DNA of 64,000 nt. It comes from Misgurnus anguillicaudatus (taxonomy: Eukaryota; Chordata; Actinopteri; Cypriniformes; Cobitidae). Numbering within the stretch: position 1 is the first letter of the stretch; each line of letters starts with the position of its first letter. The notes under the pieces were generated by a model that did not search any database, had not been told where the DNA came from, and saw only the letters and a list, made by a program, of their open reading frames with translations. The translations under genes were made by a program, and so were the position numbers. Below are positions 1-12,586 of the stretch, in pieces. The stretch covers positions 17,017,501 through 17,081,500 of the forward strand of contig NC_073356.2 of NCBI RefSeq assembly GCF_027580225.2, in the 5' to 3' direction.

Positions 1-2245
1 CGTGATCTGTGCGAAAAAGGCTTTATATACATGGTTCCAATCAAAGGGTCACTTACTCATTCTTTATTATTTTTTCATGTTTTATAAAAATAGTGAACTC
101 CTCAAAACTATGGAATAACATGGAGTAAATGTGATGTAAAAAAAATGGGAATTATGTTGTGACTAAAAACATAAAAAATAAATGTGACCATGCCTGTGAA
201 AACACTTTTTTTATTTACTCATCCTACAAACCGTATTTTTCGGTCTATAAGCCACGTTTTTTTCATATCTTGGCTGGTGCTGCGTCTTATAGTCAGGTGC
301 GCCTTGTAAGTCAGAATGAATTAATTTTGACATTTACGAGGCAAGAGACAACATTACCGTCTACAGCCGCGAGAGTCCGCCATATGCTGCTTCTGTATTT
401 ATGTAATTTAATGGATTCAGTGATATGGAATGACAAGTATGCGAACTTCACGCTAGTTGGCTTGTTCAGTTAATTTAGCCTATTCAACCTTCCAGGTAAG
501 TTCTGTATGCTTTGGTTTATCGTTTTAATAACTGATAATATTACTTTAACGTACAGACATCTATTCAGCCTGCTGTTCTGTCTGCTATTGTTTAGTTGAA
601 TAACTTGCCTTTCCAGATTAAATGTCTGTTCTTAAATAAACGCGCCGTATAGACCACTGTGACAATATAACCTTGATATTGTTAATATTGACCAAGTAAG
701 ATGATGTCAAAGATTAAATATATATATAAATAAATATAACCATCTGCAACCATCACTGTATGTGAGAGTTCTTAAAAGGAAACCTATTTTAATAGCAATG
801 TCAGCTCTCAGCCTAAGCTTTTAAAGGCACACATTACTTTTAAATGAGGAATTGCATTAAGCTTTCACAGTGATTTCATTGAATTAAGTTTTCCACTGAC
901 AGGGTGGCAGAACGATTGAGACCTTCATTCCATTCAACCATACACCGGCACTCAAGTTGTTAATAACCTTCCTCTGCAAACTTGTTTATCCAAATTATGT
1001 TTTTAAAAAACAACATGTATTTCTGGCTGCTGCTATTTTTCTATATTCTTAATAAATCACTTTATAAAAAGTCAATGGAAAATGATTTGGGGTGGATTTA
1101 ATTACAAACTGCAATGAATCAATGTTATTTGAGAAAATAAAGCCAAAGACCTACAGTTCTATTTTACAGTAATTCTCAGACAAGAATGAAACGCACCTCG
1201 TTGTCTCCTTGTTATCTTCGTTCTGCCCACAATGAGTTAACTAAGTTTAGGCAAACCAGTCGAGGCAAAACTTACTTGTCGCTAATGTAGGCAGAAGCAT
1301 TAGTTCAGTTTCTCAGTGCATGCCAGCCCCCCACCCAAAAATGACTCAAGAGGCATAACCTGACTTAAAAATTAAAAACATTAATAAAATATTTATGGTA
1401 CATTTCTCACCAAACCATGCCAAAATCTTATAGAAAAGGAAAACTCGAGCAATATCTAGGGATTGGCATATAAAAGTAACTTGGGTGGGCTGTTCTGACT
1501 AGATAGTAACCACATACAGTAGAAAACCCTAGCAACCACTTAGTAACATCCTGGCAACCACCCAGAACCACTCCTATGTCCAAGTTTACATGCAAGCATC
1601 ACATTTTCACTACACAAATATTCAAATTTAGTCTATAAATATATTTCTATTGTAATTGTTAAGTACTTGGAGGACATTGGTCACCCATGAGTCACTGTGA
1701 TTTCAGAGCCAAGCATGCAACACCTCACAGTGCTGCCCAATGAGATCAATCCCACACCTTCGCTCAGCTCCATATATCACTGCCACTTTCCATTACGCAT
1801 CTCCCCATGTGCAAGGTCAAAAGAACCGCCTAACCATCATGTAGCCTGGAGCTTCAGAAGTCAGAGGCGTTCAATTTAAACGCATTAGCTCGGGTCTAAA
1901 CCATCACCCATATCTGCACCTTCAGCTCAGGAAAGTCATTACAGCCCAGGCAGTGCAGAGGTGAAGAAAGGCAAACATTACACTCTTTATTTTATTAATT
2001 TATGAACTCCTGTACAATTAATAAGTCGAATGTTGGCTTTTATTGTCACTGTTGGCAAGTGAGAAAGACAGAGAGACTGTGGACAATGAGTAAGCTGACT
2101 TGAGTATGTTATTTCACTGTGGATCTCTCTTACTGTACTTTAATCAGTAATCCATTCTTCTTTCTTTTATTTGTACACTTTTGCATTCAATATAAGTACA
2201 CAAGTGTTCATCATGGTAATGAAGCACTTTACAGATAACACTTAC
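1..2245. other. elmo1 intron 14, partial; nothing recognised
   Basis: AT-rich, apparently single-copy intron. I see no elmo1 exon, RNA gene or clear inverted-repeat element. The next elmo1 exon must lie left of the window. Confidence 0.6.
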
Positions 2246-2354
2246 GAAGTTCTCCCACTTTGAGAATCTCACACAGCATCTTTGTCAGTTCGATGCTACT
2301 GCGGCCAAACGGACACTCATGCTTGTCTTCACGACTGCTGTTCTCCAGAACAAT
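2246..2354 (-). CDS. elmo1: elmo1 exon 14 (residues 397-433), ELMO domain
   Basis: A 109-nt exon encoding [20 protein letters not shown] then [16 protein letters not shown] plus one base, matching ELMO1. The donor is CTTC|gtaagt at 2245 and the acceptor ttacag at 2355-2356. It is the last coding exon in the window; the next (mammalian SETCNDFHPMFF segment) is not found in 1-2245. Confidence 0.96.
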
Positions 2355-2669
2355 CTGTAACACACATAAATATACAAAAGTAAAGCACACTTTATTAATA
2401 GGGTACAGTCTGGTATCCCAACATGCGAGAGCCTGAACACAATAAACAAAAACCCTGTGAAAAAATGTGACCCTGTCTGTGAAATCAAGGCTAAAGATGC
2501 AAATAAATTATAAGATTAGGAGCATCAATGTTGTCATGGCAATTAAATTGATAAAAACAGATGTGTTTGTTGCTTTAAATGTTTTTGAGATATAACACTC
2601 AAAGTTTTATTATAAATAATGAAATTAATGATTTCAAATACTGAAATCAATTGTTGTATTGACACAACC

Positions 2670-3580
2670 ACTCTAAAAATGTTGTTTCAATTTAAAAAAG
2701 TAAGTTATCTGATTGCCTTAAAATTTTGAGTTAATTTAACTTACACACAAAAACTTTTTTTAAGTTAAAGGAATAGTCTACTCATTTTCAATATTAAAAT
2801 ATGTTATTACCTTAACTAAGAATTGTTGATACATCCCTCTATCATCTGTGTGCGTGCACGTAAGCGCTAGAGCGCGCTGCGACACTTCGATAGCATTTAG
2901 CTTAGCCCCATTCATTCAACGGCACCATCCAGAGACAAAGCCAGAAGTGACCAAACACATCAACGTTTTTCCTATTTAAGACGAGTAGTTATACGAGCAA
3001 GTTTGGTGGTACAAAATAAAACGTAGCGCTTTTCTAAGCGGATTTAAAAGAGGAACTATATTTTATGGCGTAATAGCACTTTTGGGAGTACTTCGACTCG
3101 CCTGAAAAGTCTGCTCCCCTTCTCACTCTCATAATGGGAGAGGGAGGGTGTTCTGTTACTGTGCAGAGTCGAAGTACTCCCAAAAGTGCTATTACGCCAT
3201 ACAATATAGTTCCTCTTTTAAATCCGCTTAGAAAAGCGCTACGTTTTATTTTGTACCACCAAACTTGCTCGTATAACTACTCGTCTTAAATAGGAAAAAC
3301 GTTGATGTGTTTGGTCACTTCTAACTTTATCTCTGATTGGTACCATTGAATGAATGGGGCTAAGCTAAATGCTATCGAAGTGTCGCAGCGCGCTCCAGCG
3401 CTTACGTGCACGCACACAGATGATAGAGGGATGTATCAACAATTCTTAGTTAAGGTAATAACATATTTTAATATTGAAAATGAGTAGACTATTCCTTTAA
3501 CTAATTTTTTTTATTAACTTAAAAAAGTTACCTGATTGCATAAAAAATTAAGTTGAACCAACAAATCATTTTTACAGTGC
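2670..3580. mobile_element. CACTSTAAAAATG-ended MITE interrupted by a foldback element
   Basis: Ends read CACTCTAAAAATG on the left and the inverse of CACTGTAAAAATGATTTG on the right. Matching AT-rich inner arms (AAGTTATCTGATTGC against the inverse of CAATCAGGTAACTT) follow. The 736-bp foldback at 2765-3500 lies inside it, so this is the older insertion. Ends like these recur around 17374 and 18668. Confidence 0.55.
2765..3500. mobile_element. TTAA-flanked foldback element with ~335-bp arms
   Basis: TTAA at both ends, then AAGGAATAGTCTACTCATTT as an inverted repeat. The arms 2765-3099 and 3166-3500 match almost base for base, with a 66-bp spacer between. It lies in elmo1 intron 13, about 410 bp upstream (gene sense) of exon 14. 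TTAA duplication fits piggyBac- or Kolobok-type transposition; no coding part is left. Confidence 0.85.
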
Positions 3581-3741
3581 ATTTTATTATTTTGCATAAA
3601 CAAATAATGGAAGTTGGGTTCCTAAACATTGATTTTAATATCTGACACACTGTGTTAACCCAGATATTGTCTTTACTTAAACAATGATGTAAACATCACT
3701 TAATATTTTGAGTTTTGGTCATATACTTAAAATAATAATCG

Positions 3742-4308
3742 TTAAAGGTATAGCGGAAGATTTTCGTTTTCCGGGTGGATCACCTCTGTTATTGGTCATC
3801 CCAGATGTCAATCATTCTGATTATATGTTGACTTATAACCGTCGTACGTGCTCGCCTCTCGGTTCGCTTTCTGCACATGCGCACTTTCACGTGTATGTGT
3901 GTTGTGCTACGGTTTCAACCATTCATTGAAGCTCGCAATCTCGCTGTGTTTTTTTTTCAAAATGTCTGAGGGTCGCAAGAGAAAAAGTGTCTACGAATTG
4001 TATGACAAGAAGAGAAAGGACTATAAAGAAAGAAACAAGACCAGACTGTTTATGGGAGACTATTTCACACGCTGGCTGCTGGTGTGAGCTAAAAGGACAG
4101 GTTGGGCTTCCACCGCGAAGTTTCTACAGGAAAGGTACATTTTGTTATGCTATTTGGAGAAATCCATTTAAAATCACTGCTAGTAAAGTTGATGTAAGTT
4201 ATGATTAGCGATGCTAGTCCTGGCACAAGTCACGAACCGCACAGACACGGTAAACATGCCGACAGCAACTTGTAAACAGAGCGAATAGAAGAACTGAGCT
4301 CCTGCATG

Positions 4309-4339
<31 letters not shown>

Positions 4340-4462
4340 GTGCACGCGTTTAACAGGCGTTCCCTCTCGGGAGGAGGTAGAGAGTTTCGTGTGCATTTTT
4401 TAAAAATTACGGAGGGGCGGTTCTTTTAAATAATTCGGGAAAATCTTCCGCTATACCTTTAA
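3742..4462. mobile_element. TTAA-flanked element with relic ORF
   Basis: Ends are TTAA then AGGTATAGCGGAAGATTTTC in inverted orientation. The 721-bp body carries a short charged reading frame (separate entry) and a (CT)n run at about 4309-4334. Family not resolved; the TTAA duplication suggests a piggyBac/Kolobok-like mobiliser. Confidence 0.8.
3962..4208 (+). pseudogene. Charged N-terminal exon relic inside the TTAA element
   Basis: The ATG at 3962 starts MSEGRKRKSVYELYDKKRKD and continues with KERNKTRLFMGDYFTRW before a stop at 4085. The overlapping frame continues as CELKGQVGLPPRSFY, so one indel at about 4075-4085 breaks the frame. The basic/charged start followed by a GDxFxRWxELK pattern resembles N-termini that I recall from unclassified multi-copy fish proteins. 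I cannot name the family with certainty. Confidence 0.45.
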
Positions 4463-4901
4463 TTTAACTTTTAAGCATATCAAATTAATTAAACTAAAAC
4501 ATTCAAGTGAAATGAACTTAAAATTATTAGTACATGTAGTAAAGAATACCCATAATCCTTTGTGCCAGAATATTTTGATTTATTCTTTTTCACAGAATAA
4601 GACTTTTAACTATTCAACTATTAAACTATTTGTTAATAAAATGTTTTGTCGTAAATGATAATTTTTTTGAAGTCACCGTTCAGGTGAAAAGTTTTACTTG
4701 ATGAATCCTGTTCAGCACATTTTATTGTAGTTCTCTTTACAGTACTGACAATGCATGTCAAAAATGCAGTTTGTGTGTTTCTGTAGAGAATCAACTTATA
4801 GTCATGAATTTTGTGTTATAATACAATTTATAACACTAAAAGTATTATAATTATAAATTGATAAAACATCTTTGAAGTTAGTTAAGTGGACATGTTAGAC
4901 A

Positions 4902-5511
4902 GGGTGAGTTTCCCGAAAAACGACGTAACTCGCTGCTGAACCACCATAGTACAATGCATAGTTAGAGAAACTAACTACCTTGTCAAGACTGTTTTCCAAA
5001 AGCGTATTATTATCAGATTATTGCTGTTAATAACATACATTGCATCGAAAGACTTATTTTGTTACCGTGATTTAGTTGCTTTATTTCAAAATATTTAATT
5101 TATGTGCAAGTTTCCTCTTACGTTACTTCTCCCAGGGATTCCCCAGGGTCTTAAAGCTCGTAGATCTGTGCACATGAGCAGTTTTCAAATAAAGCGCTTT
5201 AATTCTGTTTACAAACTTAAACACTTAAAATAAAATTATTTATATTTAAAATGATGGATAGTATAGAATGCACTACATGTTTTTGCTTATTTTGTTATTA
5301 TTTATTGATCAACGTAAATCTAAATATCATAATAATAAGGATCTACGCTTCTAACCACAGGTGAAGAGCTGACGTTCAAACCACACAACATGCAGCTTGC
5401 GAATGTTCGTCTGAACTTAGTTTTCGGGAAACGCCAAATCATTGAACTTTGTCAGTAACGTCCAAACTTATGACAGTAGTTGGCTAACAATGCTTTTGGG
5501 AAACGCATCCC
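4902..5511. mobile_element. GGGTG..GTTTCCCRAAA-ended MITE
   Basis: The left end reads GGGTGAGTTTCCCGAAAAA. The right end is its imperfect inverse (TTTTGGGAAACGCATCCC). The internal sequence is AT-rich and non-coding. Confidence 0.6.
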
Positions 5512-6437
5512 AGAGCAATTGAAATAACAAATTATTTCAAGTTAAATCAACTTAAAATTAAGTTTAATGAACTTGCTGATTTATATTGGAATTACTAGAA
5601 TTTTTATGTTAAATGTACTCTTGTTTTAGCTTAAAACTATTATTTTTTGGGCAACAACTTTCCAACAACATATTTTTTAAGTAAATTCAACTTGTCAAGG
5701 TTTACAGTAAATGGCTTTACCCCGTCAATATTACAAATATCAAGGTTATATTTTCACAGAATGTTCTTTATATAATATAATGGATGATTTCATGCAGAAA
5801 ACAGTAATTCACAAAAATGAATTTAGCTCGGTTTTCACAAACTGGGTCACATATATTTCACAGGGCCACTGCATGTTATTGGCATCATCATTCATGGTCA
5901 CCTGAGACAGCAGCATTATTATTATTTTGATGCAGATGTCATAGCATACATTTTTGTTTCAGATGCGATACTGTACGAGGGGACTCATTTGGTGTTGGAT
6001 ACAATTCCAAAGATGCTTGATCCTGATCTGGCTTTTTTGACACAAATGAAGCTCTGAGTTTGAGGTATTGTGTACGCTTGAGGGTGGCATGCAACAAGCT
6101 GCTGAATTCATTTCAGTTTACCTTTAGCCTGTGTGTTTGTGGGTAAAGAGTTGACTGGCGCAAGAATATACTGAGAGTGAATTGTGAAACCAAACAGAAA
6201 TTGGATCTGGAGAGCAACTCCACAAATTGTATAATATGAAATTAAAAGTGGAGAAATAAACCAAGTTGCATGGTAATGAATTGAATACAGCCCATCCTTA
6301 TGTATGACTCATGTCTGCACTGATGAAGTCATTCCTGTCTTCAAGAGGTGTTAATTGAGAACTATTCAGATTATAAATAAATAAAAGTGTTTATCATTTC
6401 CGCACCTCCTTTCCGTAGGTGTGTGAGCGAGTCTTAC

Positions 6438-6542
6438 CCTGATATAGGCATCCTGATGGTGCCTGGCAAAATACAGCATGTTATCAAGAGCCAACATCCC
6501 GGGAGGAATCTGAGTAAAATCCACCGCAGGGTTCACATGATT
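6438..6542 (-). CDS. elmo1: elmo1 exon 13 (residues 362-396), ELMO domain
   Basis: A 105-nt, phase 0-0 exon encoding [20 protein letters not shown] then [15 protein letters not shown]. This [14 protein letters not shown] stretch is a signature of the ELMO domain. The acceptor is tgcag; the donor is AGG|gtaaga. The 5.8-kb upstream intron holds the elements at 7093-11790. Confidence 0.96.
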
Positions 6543-7092
6543 CTGCAAAAACACACACGTGAAAACACAAACTGAGAACGATACAGAAAACCACACACGC
6601 TCCAGTTAAGACTTCATGACTTACATCATAATGCCGCTTGGAGTGATGTATTGCATTTTAAGCAAGCGAACAGAGATACAACAGGCATCAAATTGTTTCC
6701 CCTGGTAAACTTCAGAGGCACCATGATTCAGAACCAGGCTTACGTATCCCTGGTGGATGACAGGAGGCTTTCTGCAAATATAAGGTTGACGGTAGCTGCT
6801 GCCTCAACTCGCCTGTCTACCACAAACTAATCTACACTTCTCAAACGATGACAGACGGTTGCCTCTGAGGATGAGCGCTGTACCGCTGTCTGATGGAGTT
6901 TAGGGTTGCCAATTACTTTGTCTTTGAAAGTTCTGGCCTTCATTTGGACACTGGGGTGTCTGGGTTGCTGAACAACGGAGCAGAGACAGGACTGATTACA
7001 AAAGAATAGGGAGACGCTGCTGTCTGATTCAACTTATTAAACAGACAGAGTTACAAACATAGAATATTATATCATAGAAATATATCGGTAAA

Positions 7093-7344
7093 TACAGCGG
7101 GGGAAAGTATTTGACACAAAATCAGCGTTTTTATCAGTAAGGGGATTTCTAAGTGGGCTATTGACACGGTGTCATTTCACTTTATTTATTATGAATCAAG
7201 TTGTATACTTAAATGTTCTGATTTCTTTGTATGAATATTTGGCTTGATGGCTACATCTGGTGGAAATTTGTGTCAATAGCCCACTTAGAAATCCCCTTAC
7301 AGATAAAAATGCTGATGTGTCAAATACTTATTTCCCCCGTTGTA
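7093..7344. mobile_element. Tc1-type MITE, TA duplication
   Basis: TA-CAGCGGGGGAAAGTATTTG on the left and the inverse of TACAACGGGGGAAATAAGTA on the right. Long matching inner arms share AAGGGGATTTCTAAGTGGGC. About 250 bp and non-coding; ends and the TA target fit Tc1/mariner elements. Confidence 0.8.
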
Positions 7345-7522
7345 TATTATCCATCATCATAGCAATGTACTCATTATTGCCATTACAATTATTAAAAGGT
7401 TAGTTCACTCCAGAATGAAAATTTTGTCATCGCTCTTCTTTAGGTCTCATTTAAGAAATAAATCATACGAGTTCGTAATGAAACAAGGGCATGAAAAAGA
7501 TGAAGAATATTTGTGTGAACAT

Positions 7523-8778
7523 TTAAAGGGCACCTACTGTGGCCATTTTGACAAGATGTAATACAAGTCTCAGGTAAAGTGTCTGTGAAGTTGCATCTTC
7601 AAAATGCATGTCCAAAATGCTTCTATTTTGGTTTGAGTGTCTGTACCTTTAAATGCAAATGAGCTACTGCTCCTCACTTCCTTACTGAAAGAGAAAGTGA
7701 GCGCTATCGGTTAAAATGTTCCTGTGAATACAGTCTGAAACAATAGTATCTCACTGTTAAGATATGGCAGACAGCACACAACTGGCTTAGCAGAAACTAT
7801 GATAATGTATGACTGTCAGTCAGTAGCCATGGGTGGGGATTTATCAGTGTGACATCACATTAACAAGAGAATCAAAATGGCATGTCTACACTCAAAAAAA
7901 AATGATTAATTGGATTAACTCATTAAAATTGTGGGCAGGATTTCCATCCAATATGAAGGTGTACCCCTTACTCATAAAAAACTGCTTTACCCAATAAAAA
8001 TATATTGAGTTAGTCAAACTCAATTTAAAGTAAATGGCAATACTCAATTAGTTGCCTCAACTCAATGTAGTGTAGTCTGAATAACTCAATTCTGTTATTT
8101 TATATAAAACCTTTTTATATCATACTAATTAGCATAAGCACATGCTAGCATGCTAATAATAATAACATATAATACTTTGGATGAGCATGTGAGAAGAGAC
8201 TGATCTCCAAACAGGCATTAACACAGTTAGTGCTCATTTAGAAAAATACGTCACATCCACAACCTAACCACAAGCGCCACTCTTCTGCACGATGGTAACC
8301 AAACAATTTGAAAAAATATAACACAAACGCTTCTAAATCAATAAGATAAACGGACATGAAACACTATTAAGTCTTTCTGTTTACCTAAAAATGCATAAAA
8401 TAACACTTAATTAAAAAAAATTAATCTCCAAAAGCAGTTGCATGCTTTTTCCAGAACCCAAAGTCAAACTAATTGTGTTAACGCAATTAAAAAGAAATCA
8501 ATAAATTATAGTACATATTCATTTTGTGTTAGACTAATTAAATATATATACTTATTTCTCTTAATGAGGTATTTTAAATTAATTGAACACAATTTTAATG
8601 TGTCATTTCTAAGAAGGGCTTAAATTATTTTTTGAGACTGCTTTGGTTTAATGGGGATTAAAAAAGATGGAGTGGGTGGAATTTTTCATTGTAGGATGGT
8701 TGTGTTCACACACTGCCAACACACATTTATGTCCAAACACCGTGTAGTAGTGGATTTTGCATAATAGGTGCCCTTTAA
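7523..8778. mobile_element. TTAA-flanked element, AGGGCACCTA ends
   Basis: TTAA-AGGGCACCTA on the left and its inverse TAGGTGCCCT-TTAA on the right, 1.26 kb apart. The interior is AT-rich with no recognisable transposase. A run starting ACTCAAAAAAAAATGATTAA at about 7893 may be a further nested insertion. Confidence 0.7.
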
Positions 8779-8805
8779 ATCAATTTTGAATAGCTAACTG
8801 TATAT

Positions 8806-8987
8806 CACGAGTAGGCAACGTCAGTCCTGGAGTGGCAATGTCCTGCAAATTTTAGCCTAATAAAACCTTGCCTACCTGTAGTTTAGATGACTCTTTAGAC
8901 CTTGATTATATAAAGGTGTGCTTGATTAGAGCTTGAGCTAAACTCTGCAGGAGATCGCCACTTGAGGACCGACGTTGCCTACCCCTG
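8806..8987. mobile_element. hAT-type MITE, 182 bp
   Basis: The inverted ends are CACGAGTAGGCAACGTCAGT and the inverse of CAGGGGTAGGCAACGTCGGT. The flanks are CTGTATAT and TTGTATAT, an 8-bp target duplication matching at 7 of 8 bases. Non-coding. Confidence 0.8.
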
Positions 8988-9875
8988 TTGTATATATTAA
9001 AAAATTATACATGATACATGCCACTTGCTGAATTAAACATGCACATGGTCAGGTTTAGGGACTTTTCTTTGAAACATTTATCTTAGCATACTGCAAATTG
9101 TTTTCAAATTGTATGTGGTAAGCCGTTTGCTAGAATAACATTCCATAACCAATAACATAACCAGAGACAAAGTCCACTGCCAGCACACAGTACTTAAAAA
9201 TGCATCTGCGGTGAAGGCAGTGGGGACCAATTTCCCATCCGTCAATGTGACAATGTCCTGAAACAGTTGACTTACAGCTCTCATTTGCACACACGGCTGT
9301 TTTAACATTCTGTGCAGCTCCCTAACAGTCACAGAGTAAAAGAAATAAACACACTTCTCTTAAATCGCTGCAGAAATGGCATCTGAAAAAACGTGTGTAG
9401 TAATGTGAAAAGGTGTTAAAAACTTTAAGTAAGGTCTTATCTATAGGCGACACACGGCACTTTGAAAAGTTTCTTAGAACCTCAGAAGCCCGAAATGGTT
9501 TTAGGAACACACGACAACGACACATTTACCTGTTGACCGCAACACTGTCCTCCTTTACTCTTGATTTGGCCTTATTTTACTTCTTTCTTGTTTTACCATT
9601 TTCTCAAGCTCTTAACCTGTACAAAGCATTTGATTGTACTTGATTCTCTTTTATAAAACGGCCCGTCCTTCATTCTGATTGGTTGAAACGTGTTCTAAGC
9701 TGTGATAAAATACCCCGGTAACCCCGTGGTTCAGACCGCATTATATAAGTAGCACTGTGCCACTGTTGCTACATACCGATTTATGAAAATAAACACCACA
9801 GTCTTTATTCATATTTTTCATTTTTCTACAATTGCACAATTAATGGCGATATCCAGATAAATACTTGCTTATCAA

Positions 9876-10032
9876 GTGTGTATATACTAAAGCAATAAGC
9901 CCCGCAAAGCAGTGGTGTTACAGTGCATTTTATAACAGCTAAGAGGGTTTTTCAAACAACGCCCCTTAGCTTTTAAAAAATGCACTGGTAACCAACTGCT
10001 TTGCGGGGCTTATTGCTCTAGTATATACACAC
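9876..10032. repeat. Inverted repeat (GTGTGTATATACTA arms)
   Basis: The arms share AAGCAATAAGCCCCGCAAAG and GTGTGTATATACTA, in inverse at 10000-10032, around a ~75-bp loop. It is probably part of a larger decayed element starting near 9655 and it abuts the next MITE. Confidence 0.6.
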
Positions 10033-10445
10033 TGCAAAAAAAGACTTTCATAACTAGGTATTTTTGTCTTGTTTTCAGTACAAATATTTAAAAATTCTTA
10101 AAGCAAAATGTATTTTCTTGATAAGCAAGTCGTTTTTAAACAAAAAATATACAATTAAGTGAATTTGTACTTTAAGCAAAAGACAAGCAAAATCCGCCAA
10201 TGGGGTAAGTGAATTGTTCCTGAATTTTTTTTAATTTAGTGTTTAAGCAAAAGTTCGATATTTTTTATTACCCCAATTTGCAGATTTTGCTCTTTTAAGC
10301 ACAAATTAAATTACATTTTTTGTTTTTTGTCTAAAAACTAGACTTATTTTCTTAGGTAATTTTGCTCATCAGGAAAATACATCCTAATTTTTTAGATGTT
10401 TGTCCTAAGACAACAATACTAAGAAAGAAAGCCATTTTTGCAGTG
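10030..10445. mobile_element. CACTGCAAAA foldback MITE, copy 1
   Basis: Ends CACTGCAAAAAAAGACTTTC and TTTTTGCAGTG, with long imperfect inverted arms (TTTTTGTCTTGTTTTCAGTA, ATTCTTAAA, TGTATTTTCTTGAT). The same element recurs at 18886, 20718 and 57487. Confidence 0.75.
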
Positions 10446-10797
10446 CAAGTGTGGCTATGGCTTGATCATATAGCTAATACTGTAATTCTCAATAGTGCTT
10501 GGTGATAAAAACTTTTTTTGACAATTCAACAATTGCATTTTAACAATTCAATTCAAAAGTTATCCCTTTAAAGTCCCCCTGTTGTCAAAATTAAGTTTTT
10601 ATTGTTGTTTATATGTCTATGTGGTGTTTTAATAAGACAAACCATGTGCAAATTAATCCAGCAGCAGCTATGTGTCTGGAACTCCTGAATGTGGCAACTA
10701 TTTACAGATCATTTTCCTACCTAGCCCCTAAGCTCTGAAATGATTTACCAAAAAATTTTCGAGAATCAAACAGTCAATAAATTTACATTTTTCTCAA

Positions 10798-10925
10798 ACA
10801 AAGCATTCACATAATTTTTTTCTAGTAAATGTACTTATCCCTCAATAGTTAGCTTGTCCAGAACAAAGCATTCACATAACTCGTCTGGGTAATATACTTA
10901 TGCCGCAATAGTTAGCCTATCTGGA
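10798..10925. repeat. Two-copy ~64-bp tandem repeat
   Basis: CAAAGCATTCACATAA...AATAGTTAGC(T/C)T...C..GAAC occurs twice in direct succession with a few substitutions. Confidence 0.7.
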
Positions 10926-11219
10926 ACCGAGCAGATATTAAACCACAAATATATCTAAGATATTAGATATATCTTATATATCTCTGGCTCTCTCTCAAGG
11001 TTTTTTTCCCTACTAGGACTTTTCCCTTCTGACTAAAAAAAGCCAGGAGTTTTTTTCTCCTAGGGTTTTTTCCAACCCCTGGGGAGTCAGCTGACATTGG
11101 CTTAACTAGGCACCCTCTTCTATACGTTACATTATTACTACGCTCGCTAGTACGGTTTAATCTTAGCCGCTGTATTTTGCGGCTTCTGTTGTCCATCGAT
11201 TTTTCTGTGTTTTCTCCTA

Positions 11220-11537
11220 CACTCTAAAAAACAAACGGTGCTATATAGCACCAAAACAGCTGCCCTGGATCGCAACGACAGAAGAACCATTTTTAGTGCC
11301 ATATAGCACCGGTGAAGCACCAGTGAAGCACCAGTGAAGCACCTGTGTAGAACCATATAGGGGCTATATAGCACCACATATGGTTCTACATAGCACTATA
11401 TGGTTCTACACAGGTGCTTCACAGGTGCTTCACTGGTGCTTCACCGGTGCTATATGGCACTAAAAATGGTTCTTCTATCGTTACGATCCAAAGCAACTGT
11501 TTTGGTGCTATATAGCACCGTTTGTTTTTTTAGAGTG
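11220..11537. mobile_element. Tc1-type foldback MITE, TA-flanked, 318 bp
   Basis: CACTCTAAAAAACAAACGGT and its inverse at the other end, flanked by TA on both sides. The halves are almost fully self-complementary. The middle holds three to four reiterations of GTGAAGCACC(A/T) and several palindromic GGTGCTATATAGCACC units. It is inserted within the element at 10568-11790. Confidence 0.8.
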
Positions 11538-12376
11538 TACATCTATTAATGTAAAGCTTCTTTAAAACAATTAAACAATTGTGAAAAGCGCTATATAAAT
11601 AAAACTGTATATCTATGGTCCGAGGTTGTGCGATTGACTAGAGGGGACAAATTTGCATATTCATAGACACGTAAATACTAAATTGGGCAAGAATGTAGAT
11701 TTACATAGGACAAAAACTTTCACATATGCTGTTTTAATGCTTCAAAATGGGTTTTAAGGGATACAATTATCGACTACAGGGGGACTTTAAAAATCACTTA
11801 GAGTTGGATTTATGATTATTTTATGTTTTTAAAATTCTACTTTTAAAGATTTTAAGTATTTGATATGACACTATTGTTTTATTGACAACATAGCTTAACA
11901 TGGCAAGGACTATACATTGTATGCCGCACTAAAATAAATCACTGCTAGATTTACAACATCTACATCAACAACACAATAATAATGAATATATCATAAATAT
12001 TTGATGCATCGCCCGGATGTGACAGCCTGAAACCTGGTTGACAAGCCCACAAAAGGAAACACGTTACGGTGTCAAAATATGACAGATTGATTGGCAGCAC
12101 CTTCGCCGGAGCGCGTCTGATGAGGTGAAGGTTTTGCTTCGGAACGGAGAGATTTCTAGATATTATTAACACGAAGGGTGTCAAAACAAATCTTACGAAA
12201 GAGCTTCGACTGCTCTGAGGTTATTAATGTGCCATGTAACCCAAATATTTGAATATGACACCCCAGACAGACAGCCACATGAGACATCATGTTTTAAAAA
12301 AACAGCAACTACTTCCAATTACTGTCAATTATAAGCTGACAAAATGTGTAATGGTGTAATTTTTCGGGAGACTTAC

Positions 12377-12505
12377 AATGAAGCCCAGCTTTTTATAGTC
12401 TCGGGTGTACATAGACTTGCGCTTCTCGATGCTGCCGCTGTTGTTGGACTCGCATTCGACATCAAAAGCGATCCTGCGCAGCTCGAAGATGATGTCCCTC
12501 TGAGC
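12377..12505 (-). CDS. elmo1: elmo1 exon 12 (residues 319-361), start of ELMO domain
   Basis: A 129-nt, phase 0-0 exon encoding [40 protein letters not shown] and GFI, nearly identical to mammalian ELMO1. It opens the ELMO (ELM/DUF609) domain. The acceptor is gtag at 12506-12507; the donor is ATT|gtaagt. Confidence 0.96.
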
Positions 12506-12586
12506 CTACGCACACATACACAAATTAAGTCTTTTAATGTATCTGATCAGATCAGTTTTTACATCTATAGCTAGAGGCACACAAAC

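Larger units (their letters stand above)
10568..11790. mobile_element. TTAA-flanked element, AGTCCCCCTG ends
   Basis: TTAA-AGTCCCCCTGTTGTC on the left; its partial inverse CTACAGGGGGACT-TTAA on the right. It contains a ~64-bp tandem duplication (10798-10925, CAAAGCATTCACATAA...) and a nested TA-flanked foldback at 11220-11537. No transposase seen. Confidence 0.7.
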
